Both the position numbers and the translations under genes were made by a program. Positions 36,121-48,439 of a stretch of 64,000 nucleotides of DNA are shown piece by piece. Each line of letters opens with the position of its first letter. Within the stretch, counting starts at the first letter, position 1. The DNA is from Manduca sexta. Its lineage: Eukaryota > Arthropoda > Insecta > Lepidoptera > Sphingidae. The notes under the pieces were generated by a model. The model worked only from the letters and a program-made list of their open reading frames with translations, was not told the origin of the DNA and did not search any database. The stretch spans positions 10,672,777 through 10,736,776 of the forward strand of contig NC_051141.1 of NCBI RefSeq assembly GCF_014839805.1. The letters run 5' to 3'.

Positions 36121-39100
36121 TTACCTTAAGAAGAAGCTGACATCGCTACAATGAAATTTGCTTTTGAAGCAGCATTTTACGTTAAAGTTAAAATCAAACC
36201 GGTGTCGCAGTTCAATGCGACGTGACCTCTCCTCGTGGTACGAAACCTAGCTTAAGCTCGTAGATCTAAACGTATTTAACTGCGTTCCCTCAGACTCCAC
36301 TACATTAAAACAGACACGTCTTACACAAAACAAAAACATTTATCACGATCAGTTTTTAATCACATAACAAAGATATTGTGGAATAATTTCTCTATAATTC
36401 TGCATCCGTAAAAAAAGCATTTCGTGACAAGGTGTAACTCTCTACGACGTTAGTGTTTATCTTCTATACGAAGACTTTCTAATTAATATATTTAAATAAT
36501 AAACTTGAGAATAACCCATTGTTTTAATTAGTGTTAATTAATGGGAAATGTTTGGATAAATTAAAAAATTACTAGTTCCTTAAAGTCAGTCAGAGGACTC
36601 TATTCCACCAACTGAAGAATATACATCTCTTTGCAATTACGGGCATTCTAATCGAAGGACAGCTTTAGTACGCCTATAAACAAAAAATGAAAAAATCCCC
36701 TATATACTAATAAAACTGGAATAGGGCCCTCTTTCTATAATGTTTCGCGGCAACAAGCTGACAGAGTCTCCGCGGCGCTTTACAAAAACTGATATCTAAT
36801 GTTATTTTGTATACGATGTAAGACAAGGAAGGGCTCAATTGAAAAAAACATTACCATGTAAAGTAACGTTTTTGGCGCCCGCGAATACTCTGCGAAACGT
36901 TCATGGCGCGGCGCTGGAATATTTACTTGTTAGTCGTAACATTTTTTTTTGCGTTCGCTTTTTGTTAAATGTCGAATCTATTAGTCGCGTGCGTATATTT
37001 GCTTGTTTTCGCTCCCAATTTAGAAAAATAATAACGAAATATCACATTAGTTATTGTTTAGTTCATTGACTGGTGATAAGGATTCTGTAAAGATTTACGT
37101 CAAAAATATAATTTTATTTGTTTATGTTTTGCCTCACGGTCGCCTGAAATTTATTATAAAATGAACATTGTAAAGATACATAAAAGACATACATACAGAA
37201 ATGGATAACATTGCATCCCAGCCATCCAGTAGTGTCTCATTGTTCGGAAGCAGAAAGTTATTGTATAATATCTAGTTTTCGATGCCAGGCAAGCGACACA
37301 GGGCAGACAGTTCCCGATTGGCACCTACTTCCCTAGTTTGATTTCGAACAACTTCGTAAGTTGTGTAACTATTTGCAAATAAATTACGGAATGTAACGTT
37401 ATTATTACTTGTAATATTTATGTCATTATTAGTTAAAGTTTCTATTAGTTTGTAATTGCGAGTACTCTGGAACGACTGTAGCGATTCGGAAATCATTTAC
37501 ACTTTTTCTTCGCTGTAGGAAGTCGATAGGAAGCTACATTATGTCTAGCAAGTTTTTATATCGGAAATAGAGTAAGGATTGAGCAAGATCTATTTCAAAA
37601 CACGTCTAATATTTTCAAACTGTATATTATGTAAATGCGTAAAAAATTTTAAAAAATGTGTAATTTCATATTTCAAAAAACTTTTTGAAAAATGTGTAAC
37701 GGACGAGATTCAAAAATCGAATTCCTAATCCGGAAATCGTATGAACATTTAAAAAACACCGCAATATTTTTTGCGGCATGGGAATATTGCCTGCCACGTC
37801 CCATCCTTTTATTACATTATAGGGTGGGATTATCGTTAGCGAGCGGTGAGTGCACACGATGCACATGGCTACCACTCCGGGTATAATAGGGATGGCGGAC
37901 GTTGCGACGCGGTCAGGAATCACATAAACATAACTGACGCACAGCAAGTTTATCCATCAACTATAAAAATAACAACTAAAGTAAAAGCCTTAGAACTAAC
38001 AAAACACAAACATCGCTAAAGTAAATGTATGGTATTTGCCACAATATGACGTCATAATTTTGATAAAGTAACAGTAACTATGGCTGTTACTGTCCAAAAG
38101 AACGTGGCCGTTAGGATAGAATGAAAGTTATATGGAAGTTCCTAACTTATCTGTTATACCGGTTAGAGCCCTATTTGAATTCCTCTCAGGTAGCACTCGA
38201 TTTGATTATAAAATCTAGGTTTCTGTTCCGACATTTTCACGTAGCCACTTAGATGGTGATTTAATATAACATGCTACTTTAGACATTCAATTGAATCGAT
38301 ATCTGATATAATTTTATATTATACATGTTTGTTTATAATTTCAATGTGCTTACTTTATTTTTTCAATTACCTATGATTCACTGTAACGTATTTTAATAAT
38401 ATCGGTTCATGTTATGAAGTTCCTTATTCTAATCTACTTACTGTTGATTTATTGAAGATAATATTTATTTCATCTTTTAATCATACCTATATTGCGTAAA
38501 TAAACATGCCCTATCAATATTTTTTTGCGTGTTGCATTTTGCTGTTCATTACATTTATGGAACGCATTTTATAGAATCGTGCGGTTTATTTTTCGAGAGC
38601 TTTGCTTTGACTCTCATGTTTAATTACGTCTAATTGACAAAAAAATGTACTTAATAAAATAATTTGCATTTAAATCACTTCAAAATGTAATTAAATGATT
38701 ATTTAGACATACAATTTCAAAATAAACGAGTTTCATTAGTTTCATCCTGCCGACTCGCAATTCCCCTTTTCTCGCCTATTACAAGAGATAGTCATTATAT
38801 AGATATCTAATTTGACGATAATATTATACAAACTCAACAGTTTTACTCTTGAAGTAGTGCCGGATTTATATTTTCCTTGGTATAGCCCAGTCAGTTGGTG
38901 CCACCCCCCCACGTGCCGAATGTGCAGGCAGCGCGAGCAGAATTAACTTTTATATAACAGCATGGCGACCAAAAAAGGAAAACAGCACCACAGGAGGGGT
39001 ACTAAAAATTCCCCAAATTCAGAAAGTTGGGCTTGTATGACCACCTCTATTTTAAAATATAACCGTGGTCTATACAGCACCTATACAACCTATTGATAAG

Positions 39101-39314
39101 TCCAACACTGCTTTTTAGAGATGTAATGGTATAAAGATCAATAAATATTGTTAGTTGTTAAAATCAATTAAGCTTTTTAATTGATATATTTTTTGTTCCT
39201 TAAGTTAAAGGAAAGTTTTTAAATTAATGGCTACTTTTCTCTCTTATTCTATATAAAAAATAGGAACTTGGTTCTGTACTTTAAATTGTAAGGTACTATA
39301 TTATTATTGGTTAA
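36121..39314. other. intergenic DNA
   Basis: No supported gene. A CpG-richer patch at about 36720-37070 and another at about 37690-37930 have no recognisable domains. A minus-strand frame over the latter (37666-37947) may be a decayed transposon coding piece. A low-AT patch at about 38860-39010 is unassigned. Confidence 0.35.
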
Positions 39315-39845
39315 CTAGTTGACCCGACAGACATTGTCCCGTCTTAACTATGAATTTGCAGCGCGCATTCTGTCCATCGCTGAAATTAACTTTTCTTAAA
39401 TTTTCTAACGTTCCGCTCAACTTCCTTAATTTTTTCTTTCATAAGATCCTTCTCCTGACAATAACAAACACAACAAAAAAATATTAGTAAAATCGGTCCA
39501 GCCGTTCACGCGTGATGGCGTGACCAAGGGAAATAGGGATTCATTTTTATATATATATATATGAAATTAATCGGAACTGTGAAAGTAGGAAAAGAGCTAA
39601 TGATTTTCAAATGCCTTAATAGAACTTCCTTAATTTTTTCTTTCATAAGATCCTTCTCCTGACTATAACAAACACAACAAAAAAATATTAGTAAAATCGG
39701 TCCAGCCGTTCACGCGTGATGGCGTGACCAAGGGAAATAGGGATTCATTTTTATATATATATATATATATATATATGAAATTAATCGGAACTGTGAAAGT
39801 AGGAAAAGAGCTAATGATTTTCAAATGCCTTAATAGAACTTCCTT
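39315..39845 (-). mobile_element. Helitron-like element with internal tandem duplication
   Basis: The minus-strand 3' terminus at 39315 reads TGTCTGTCGGGTCAACTAG before T, a CTRR end. The body is the inverse of 41511-41756. From 39421 a unit of 204 bp and one of 214 bp are arranged in tandem (39421-39624, 39625-39838). Each contains CGTTCACGCGTGATGGCGTG, a (TA)n tract and flanking TGAAATTAATCGGAACTGTG. The length difference is explained by the longer (TA)n in the second unit. Confidence 0.7.
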
Positions 39846-41510
39846 AATTATAAGAAGAACCATCTTGATCAAATCAGATCCCATTCGTTTGAAATCTGCT
39901 ATTCCTGACACACATATAGATACACTTAAACTTATAAGATGCTATTTTTGTTTTGGGGGTTCAAAAGAAGAGAATTTCCAATGTTTGGTTTGTTTTTTCA
40001 AAATGTTAACAAACCAAAAATATTAACTTGTTTAGCGGTTTATAAATTTCAGCATGAGCATTAACCTTTCAAGGGTTCAATAATTAGAAAAGGAAGTTAC
40101 CTTAAATCAGTACACAGAGTACGTAGATATAATAATAAAATTCGTTTACATATACAACAAATGAAACGTAACAGGCAGGATCATTTTCTCATTTATTATA
40201 TTAATACGGAATTAAACTCAAAATAAGCAAAGAACGCAATAGAATTAAGTTTAAAATTGAATTAAAGACCCTTCTCGGTGGGGCCGGCGGGGCATCCATT
40301 CGGCTTGGAGCATGCGTCGTAGTTTTTAGTATCAACGGCATAGATTTGGTCAGCACACACAATGTGCGTTTGCTGTGGAGGCATTTTTTCAAACCACTAT
40401 TTTCCCGTTTTACGACGTGTAGAGCGTTTGCAAACGTTTTAGTGGGACATGACCAAGCATAACGCGAGCAGAAAGAAATGATAAAACAATTGAAAAGATT
40501 CAGCGCGATGTTATCGCAACGAGATTTTCGCGCAGAAAACGTTGGCAGCATTTAAATTTAGTAAATGATTTGTAGTACATAAAATTTATTTAAAGAGTTT
40601 CATCATTGCAAATTCAGATTTCCAGCCAAAAATCGATTTAGTATAGTAGTAACTATGATTTGGTTATGGTAAACACTTTTCATCATCTTAGCCAATAGAA
40701 GATATTTTTTTCTGGAACACAATTTTTATTTGTTGGATGGAAAAAAAGGAAAATTCCCAAAGCACTCCGAAAATATACAGTTTAGTACAGATTACGCAAT
40801 ATTCGTGTTAATGGAATAATCAGTCATTTTTCTCAAACAAAGTGGGTGAACCTCGGCAATTTCCCAACTAAAGAGCTTTAAGAGGGTAAACAAATTCACG
40901 TCGCATGGTGGTGACACCACGGTACTAAAGCACTTATTTCGGATGTCAATGAACTTCAAGGCTGTGTAACACTTTGTAGAGTAGATGAATTAAAATAAAT
41001 CATCACCTAATAACGATTCAAACAAAGCCACACTCCAGTTTCTTGTCGGTTCTTCTCTGGTGGAAACTGTTTTCTAAACTGGTGGTAGAATAAAAATATA
41101 CAGAATATAAATAAAGTTAAACGGTTTATATATTCTATTAAATATTTAATTTAATTTCACTCGCAGTGTCAGGAATAAGGAAGGAGTCATAGTTTTTACA
41201 TGTATACATATGTTAATGGCTTCGATAATTTATAAAAACGATATGCATAAACAATGATTTCGTATATTTTTTCAAGAATTCGAGAAAAGAACAATTGTAG
41301 AAAAAAATAATGTATATGTTGTTTACCCTGAGACTTTTTTGAAAAATGTAATTGAGGGCTTACGGTCTGGTTGGACGGTCAGACATAATCCTTAGAAAGG
41401 TGGTCCTGTAGGATTATTTCCTTTGTGTTATGATTGTCTTTTAGTGATTTACAATCCACATAAATTCTATATTTTACGACTAGTATCATAGAGCCAAAAG
41501 TGTGCGGAAA
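39846..41510. other. intergenic DNA
   Basis: Mostly featureless AT-rich DNA apart from the short open frame at 40262-40384 on the minus strand, which is listed separately. Confidence 0.35.
40262..40384 (-). CDS. candidate 40-residue ORF, unknown
   Basis: An ATG-initiated frame of 40 codons starting MPPQQTHIVCADQIYAVDTK and ending in a Cys/Pro/Gly-containing stretch before TAA. It overlaps a longer frame (40201-40551, 116 residues) on the same strand. The short frame has less biased composition than random AT-rich frames, and an upstream in-frame TAG sits just before. It could be the last exon of a gene, a relic of a processed copy, or chance. No domain recognised. Confidence 0.2.
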   Translation of the reverse strand: MPPQQTHIVCADQIYAVDTKNYDACSKPNGCPAGPTEKGL

Positions 41511-41756
41511 TCTATCTATATATAAAAAAATAAATCCCTATTTCCCTTGGTCACGCCATCACACGTGAACGGCTGGACCGATTTTACAATTTTTTTTTGT
41601 TGTGTTTGTTATTGTCAGGAGAATGATCTTACGAAAGAAAAAATTCAGTAAGTTGAGCGGAACGTTAGAAAATTTAAGAAAAGTTAATTCCAGCGATTGA
41701 CAGAATGCGCGCTGCAAATTCATAGTTGACAGGACATCGTCTGTCGGGTCGACTGG
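41511..41756 (+). mobile_element. Helitron-like non-autonomous element
   Basis: Starts TCTATCTATATATAAAAAAA, has CCTATTTCCCTTGGTCACGC, CGTGAACGGCTGGACCGATT, AAGTTGAGCGGAACGTTAG and GAATGCGCGCTGCAAATTCA blocks, and ends CTGTCGGGTCGACTGG before T (CTRR end). It is in inverted orientation to the copy at 39315-39845, 1.7 kb away. Confidence 0.7.
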
Positions 41757-44700
41757 TATTCAATATTTGTTAACCAATGTCGCACTTCGTTGGAAGTATT
41801 TGGATAAGACTTGGCACTTAGATATAAAGAGATAGATCATGTCTTGAAACCTGGACTGACACATGGCCTACTTTTGATCCTGGAGAGGTACTCCCGTGAG
41901 ATTTTTCCGGAAAAGACATTTACCTAAGCGGACCCGTGAGCACAGAATAGTGTTGAGTAAATTCTTTTTTTCCTTTGTACCAGTCCACAGTCACGTCGTT
42001 CAGTTTAGTTCGGCGTTTATACAAAAATATCGTGTAGAGGAACGAAAATCGAGCGAAGGCAAAAACTTCATTACATAATTTATACCCGTATGGCGTTCAT
42101 GACTGTACCGTACTGTATTGACACGTGACTTCTCACACCCTGAACTGCGAAGGCGACGAGTGATTATATTCTATAGAAGTCTTGCTTGGAAAACTTTCTT
42201 CTAAGTTTGAGGCGAGGTCGCAGGTCTCGCGAGGTTCTGAGCAAATATAAGTTATATATTTTATTTGTGCTTTACCTTGATTTTAAATTGTATCTGCCTA
42301 ATTTAAAGGAAAAATACGTAAAGTTAGTTTTAACTGCCTAAAAATAGAGACGGTTTCAACCGGGAAAGTTGATTGAGTTTCGTCACTTATATCATTTAAT
42401 CGTGAGAAAGGTGTATTGGTGAAGATTGCAGAGACCTCGCAACGGATATCTTAGAGACATGCATAACTTTAGTTTGGCGCTAATCTGGAAAAGCTTTACC
42501 TTAATTACAGAAAAGACCAGCGTGGCTCTTTGAACACGTTAAGTAAGACCCGCTTCAAGCTTTTGTCGTAAACTAATTAGGTTATCTGAGAAGAAATCGA
42601 CCCGCACTTATGAACTTCATTCATTTATAATTCACACTTACGAGACTTGTTATTTTTGGAACATGGCAAATAAAAACAAGTTTTTTGACCTCCACAGTCC
42701 ACACTCATAGTATGTACTACAGAGCAATGGGTACCTATATCATATTGTTTAGTCAGTTAATTCGACACATTTTTATCTAAATGATTAACCAGCATGATAG
42801 AATTTTTTAGAGTCTACTGATCTTTAGTTTATTGCGTTATAGATATTTCGGAGAAGTGCGATGCGACGCTACGATTCGGGACCGATCGCACCAATATCAA
42901 ACAATTTGTGTGTTCTACGTTCCTGTATTTTATAATGGAGTAGTTAAGTTATTTTACTTATTCGCTCAAAATGTAATTTTTGACTTGAAGGCTTTGAAAC
43001 AATGTTTATGTTTATTTTTAGAAACCGCTTTTTAGAAAAATCTTTTGTTTTTAATGTTGAATTCAAAGTGTATATTGAAACATTGGTTATTCATCTTCTA
43101 TACTAGCCCGTTTTTACTAATATAAATGATATAGTTTTTGAGTAAATCTTGTTTTATTTGACCTTTAAAAAGTAGAATACCTGCCTACTATGGCGGATAG
43201 TAGCCTAACGTCAAAAATGCTTTGGGGATACTTGCCTCATGTGAGGATAGATGCCTCTCTAGGTTTCCTAGAGATAGAAACAAACTTGTATTAATTTAAG
43301 TAAACTGTCTGCTATCCGCAAAAGTTAATAAGGCAACTATCCTTTTTGGTACGGATACTTGCCCTTTGTGTTTGTGAAATAAAGAAAAACTATTTAACAA
43401 TAAAGAGTAATAAACAGTGTAATTTTAACCCTTACGCATGCTAATAAACACAAATTTTACAAAAATCTTAATAAATAATAAAGAAATTCAACAGAGATTG
43501 CTTACTAATATAATTTCAACGCTCGTCAAAGCTTAGCCGTGGAAGATATTTGTGCATATGGATAAAATACGTGTGCCTATATCCACGGTTTATGTGGCAC
43601 TAAGGCCTGCATGGGGGACACTTTCGGTTATGATCAAGCGCTAACACTATCAACAATCGTATCGTCAGTGTATTTGAAACTGAGGCATGTATCCGTTCGA
43701 GGCAACTATCCGGCTTTTACCTTATAAGATTTCTAAGGATTACAGTAACGAAAACCGCTTACACAAGTAAGGCAGTCCGCAGCATCTCTCACGCATTAAT
43801 TTTTGCCTCCAAAATGACCATAACTAAAGTAAGAATATACTAACTTCACCCCTGAGAAATACTTTTTTATCAACTTTAAAGCGAGTGAAATGGGGCGTGA
43901 AAGTAAAACTTTGCCCAAATTAATTAGGTATGAAGATATCTGCGAGTCTAAGAATTGTCATAATTATGACTTTTTCCTAAAGAGTGAAATGGGGGATGAG
44001 AATGGGAAATGTATATATTTTCGAATGTGGTGACACAAAAATAAGTAAAAGATAGTAAACAGTTTCACACGTAAGTTTGTTTTACAAAATCCGATTCCAA
44101 TTTTTAGTAGTATTATATTGTTTTGTTCACCAAATCATATGTATATTATCAAAGGAGTTTAATTAAACGTCCGCAACACCACACACAAACTTCGCTTCAT
44201 TACTATGCAGAGCTTTGTGATTCAAACTCGTGTGCTGTGTCTCTAAATCGCATGGGCAGCTGTGGTCCTTGTCAGGCAAGCCAGTTGCTCGTTTCAAACC
44301 TAATTAAGTCAAAAACCTTCGGGAGAGCAACTAGGAGATAATTAATATATCTGTGTTTTATATTCTGAACGGACATAAAATGAGCATTTAAAATAATGAT
44401 ACCCTAGTATAATTTGCATACGAAGTTTGATTCAATGCTTGCATATTGTTAGTACATTTAAATAATAGAAAGTGAATCCTCCAAGTAACCTGGTACAGCC
44501 TTTTATATTTATACATTATCATCGATAAAACTGCTAGTCTGTATATTGAAATTAGTAGAATAGAGGAATAGATTAACTATAAAGAATTCTATAATATCCA
44601 GAATAAAATTTTGAGGACAACGTTGTATATAAATATACTACATCAGTAATGGCAGAGAATAGCACTTCGTAGCAATACTAAGAATACATACGAAGAGGTT

Positions 44701-44934
44701 CGAAATGTAATTTAGTTTAAAATGATACAAGAATTTTTGCAAACGGTAAAAAGAGGAACATAAAACAATTATTTTTATTTTACCAGTAAATTCATAACAT
44801 TTAGAGAATTGTTGCGGTTTTGTGTTGTCTTCGCTCGGTCGTCGCATTGAGAATTTTTATTAGATACATGAATAATAATGAAAACTGGAATGGAAGATTA
44901 TACCACAGACAGGGGGACCTATATAAATGTATAT
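41757..44934. other. intergenic DNA
   Basis: No supported gene. Patches at about 43160-43390 and 43830-44010 (GAGTGAAATGGGGG-like blocks) look like decayed repeats. A TCAGTT initiator-like site near 41999 has no associated ORF. Confidence 0.35.
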
Positions 44935-45148
44935 ATACTAATATTATAAAAATGAAAACTTTGTGAGTATATAAATTTGTAGGGACTAACCTCTGGATTT
45001 ACTGAACTGGTTTTGAAAGGTCTTTCACTAATAGGAAGCTTTATTATTCCTAAGTGCTATAGGCTACTTTTTATCCCTAGAAAGTATAAAGGCGGACTTT
45101 TACCCCGGAAAAACGTTTTCAAACGGGCTTAGGCGCGAGCAATAACTA
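44935..45148 (+). mobile_element. fragment related to the GCGGGCGAAGCC-end repeat
   Basis: Starts ATACTAATATTATAAAAATG. It has a GTGCTATAGGCTACTTTTTA block shared with the modules at 31430 and ends AAACGGGCTTAGGCGCGAGC and AATAACTATA. Very short internal region. Confidence 0.5.
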
Positions 45149-47224
45149 TAAAATAAAAGATACACAATGACTTCACATGTTAAAAAAAACACAAATAATT
45201 TTTTAGCTGTAGCCAATATAAAATAATAAAATATATGGGAAAGACAATAATAATATATCATCGATAAGTTTATCACCAGGATATGTCGTCCTCATACATA
45301 ATATTTACGTTTACGTTCGTAGAAAGGCATCTTGGCTATGCTTTAGGCGTTCTCTAATCGCCAGCCCTCATAAACACCTGCACTACCAAAAGAATTATAA
45401 ATGCGTTCTGGCCTTTAAGAAATGGAATGAAAACTAGGAATGTTTGGGGTTCCAAAAACCTCACTCACCTTATAAAACGGAACAGCAAGCTGTCACTTTC
45501 AATGATTTCTATATGAACCGGGTCGAGACGGTCATTCACATCCTAGATAATATTATTTACTATTATGAGCTCATTATTATTGTTTGAAGATTATGCGAAT
45601 TTTAAGTCGAAAATCAACCGGCATATACCCCTAAGTAACCACTTCTTAAATTCATCAAGTGTCACAAATAACCGTTTACTATCAGATAGACTTAGAGATT
45701 TATTTTAAAGATTCAATAATACGAAAACTATATTGGGTATTAAAATATTTTCTTTTATTTAAATGCAATTCGATATACAAATATCATCAAAATATTAAGA
45801 AAAATATGATCATCTTTTTGAAATACGCGATTCGTGTACGCCTGTTCTGAATGTTTTCTGTATAAAGTGCTGATTGTATGAGCATCATAACTGTTACTCT
45901 ACTTGCTCGTCGTAGGCACCAAAGATAATTTTTTTCACCGATCCACCCTGTTATTTCCCTTGAGATGGGAATAGAAAGAGTCTTCCCTTGCGGGTGGCGA
46001 ACGATATCTTTTCTCGTGCATTCCTCTTGTGGGTAATGTGAGATGAGTAATTTGTAAAAAATCAAGAAAACCACTCACGCTGTTTAAAAATTGAAAGTTT
46101 TAAATTAAGCCACAGTAGTCGAATTAAAAATGAACTCACAATGATATAGTAAGTTAGTCGAATTTGATTATCCGGTAAGTTTCACCTTGAATAAGGGACG
46201 GGATAGGACAAATTCAAAGGCCCTAATATTGATTTACGCTTATATTATAATCCGACATGTGTTAGTAAACTCTTGAGAATTTATGTACTTTGTTACTTAA
46301 CATAAATCCTTGGATCAGAGTGGAAACAATTCAGAATTTAATTGTGCTTAATCACATACGTGACTTACTAACAATTAAGGACGTGTATATCTCGTGACAC
46401 GGTATTTCTTAGATATTTCATTATATTTTTAATTACATCTCTTTGCTTCCAAAATGGTTTAATAACAAACAAAAGTGTATTTATAATTAAGTCTTTGTGA
46501 TAATATAATAAAATGTAACGTCTAATGTAGTGCGCGTAGGCACACTTGCTAGGTTTATATTTATTTATAATTTAACAGATTTTTTATTCTTATAATATCC
46601 TATTATATCACCTAAGCACACATAGAACATGACATGACTTCTTTTAAGGGACACGGATATTTGTATTCTGGACTGGCTAACAGATTGTCTTAATACGTTA
46701 TTACATTTATGTTTAGTGATATAGATTTACGAAACGTGACTTGATTTCAAGATATTTGCGATATGAAGAAAAATATGATGATAAGGCCACAGTATATCAA
46801 CACTTCAGTATTATCACTCAAGGTCGCTTGTGACATCCAACCAAATTCTGTTGGCCATGCGGGTCGATGTAACCCATCCCGATAACATTTTGTGAACGGT
46901 AAGAATAAATAAAAGGTAAGCAAAGTTTTGTTGATTAGAACTCGTAAATGCGCGAGAAAATGACGTAACGTACCGCATACACGTTTTGCTTTCGAATATC
47001 ACTTATCGTTAACATTCTTCATTAGTTATTGCGTTATTTGCAACTAGTATGCGGGAACGGACGAGCTTCAATTTGACACCAATTATTAAATTTATAACAT
47101 TGCTGCATTCCCAATTAAATGGCGCCCGTATTTGATGGTTTAAATAGTATCACTACGACTGGAACACAAAGGCTTGTTGCGAAATCAGATTTTAGTCCAG
47201 TCAAAATAGACAAGAAAATCTTGT
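45149..47224. other. AT-rich intergenic DNA
   Basis: No gene recognised. The minus-strand frame at 45787-46074 has no domain and overlaps a somewhat GC-richer patch that could be a transposon relic. Confidence 0.35.
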
Positions 47225-47943
47225 GAGTTATTAAAAAATCGCATAGATCTGTAAATTGGTATAGACGTTAAATACGTCATTATCAATAAAATGTCAAAAG
47301 TCCCCATCGATCCTAGGTGTGCAAAAGATTTTATTCAAGGTCAAAGGTTAAAAATTCCGGGCTTTCCCATTTTTCTCTGAAACTGAAGGTATTATCGAAA
47401 AATAGGTCAGACAAAAGTTGTAGATCATACAATTCTCTACAACAATTGTTCTAATCATTTTTTTCGTACGAATCACCGTTTGCGAGATATCGCGATTTTA
47501 AAAGTTGAAAAACTTATACTTTTCATATGTACACATTATTAATATGCACACATTTGCGCACCATCTATGAGGTAATGTACTTGGCGCATTTTTTTAACTA
47601 GGTTTCCCCAGTAGGCATACTCCAGATCTAGTATGATAAAGATATGTTGATCAGTATACAGATCGTATCCCATTTTTTCATCTCTATTAAAAATGGCTGA
47701 TGTAGTTTCGCAATCAGTTATTGCATGTAAAAATAAAATATGCGTGACATTTTCGATATGCAGTCATACTTTGTGATGAATATATTGTTGATTGTACTTG
47801 AGCTTTCTCAGGTTTCGAGAAGTAAATAATTTTATCGATTCATTTACTTCCTTCCTAAAAAAGCAAGTATGCGACCCTTTGCACTCGTAACGTATTTAAC
47901 GTCTATACCAATTTTCACGCTCTATGCGAATTTTTCCTAACTT
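47225..47943. mobile_element. ~720-bp TIR element (AAATTGGTATAGACGTTAAA core)
   Basis: A perfect 25-bp inverted repeat at 47253-47277 and 47890-47914 sits inside a longer imperfect TIR that extends outward through TCGCATAG / CTATGCGA and GAGTTA / TAACTT to about 47225 and 47943 (about 55 bp per arm). The interior has no ORF and no similarity to other repeats in the window. Target duplication was not resolved. Class unknown. Confidence 0.75.
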
Positions 47944-48012
47944 AAGAAGTTGGTTTAGATGACAATAAATGATAATGTTTTTCTTTATTTGTAATATGAA
48001 TAGTGTGCTTAT

Positions 48013-48368
48013 ACAGGGTCATTTTTAAATTGCGTTACTAAATGAAACCACATACTCGTCTTTATCTTTGCAGACATTGTGCCAAAAAATCATCCATTAA
48101 TAACGAATCTTCACCAAAAATCTTGGTTTTAGTTTGCGGATTTTTAATCATTTTGTAGTTTAATGCGAATATGGCGTATGCGCGGGTGTATTTCTGACTG
48201 AAAGTATAGTGTTGCCGCTGCAACGAATTCTCTTAGAGTGTAGTAGTGGCTTTAGGGAGTGTAAAAATAAAATCACTTTTTAATAATATTTATTTTATCA
48301 CTTTTTTATTTCGAAGTAGGTATGTATGTATGTGATTTTATTTAGTAACGCGATGTAAAAATTACCTG
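48013..48368. mobile_element. MITE family M, copy 2
   Basis: ACAGGGTCATTTTTAAATTG and CGTTACTAAATGAAACCACA at the left; the inverse TTTAGTAACGCGATGTAAAA and TTACCTG at the right. Same orientation and interior blocks as 18563-18953 (GACATTGTGCCAAAAAATCA, GTAGTAGTGGCTTTAGGG). Confidence 0.8.
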
Positions 48369-48439
48369 AATGATGAATGCCTGTATTTGAAATTGGCGAT
48401 TGGTATGGGAGGAATACAATATCCACTTTTTTTGTAAAA

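Noticed and set aside
41994..42030. TCAGTT initiator-like site with downstream sequence
   Set aside because: No matching downstream promoter element or ORF; a six-base motif is too common.
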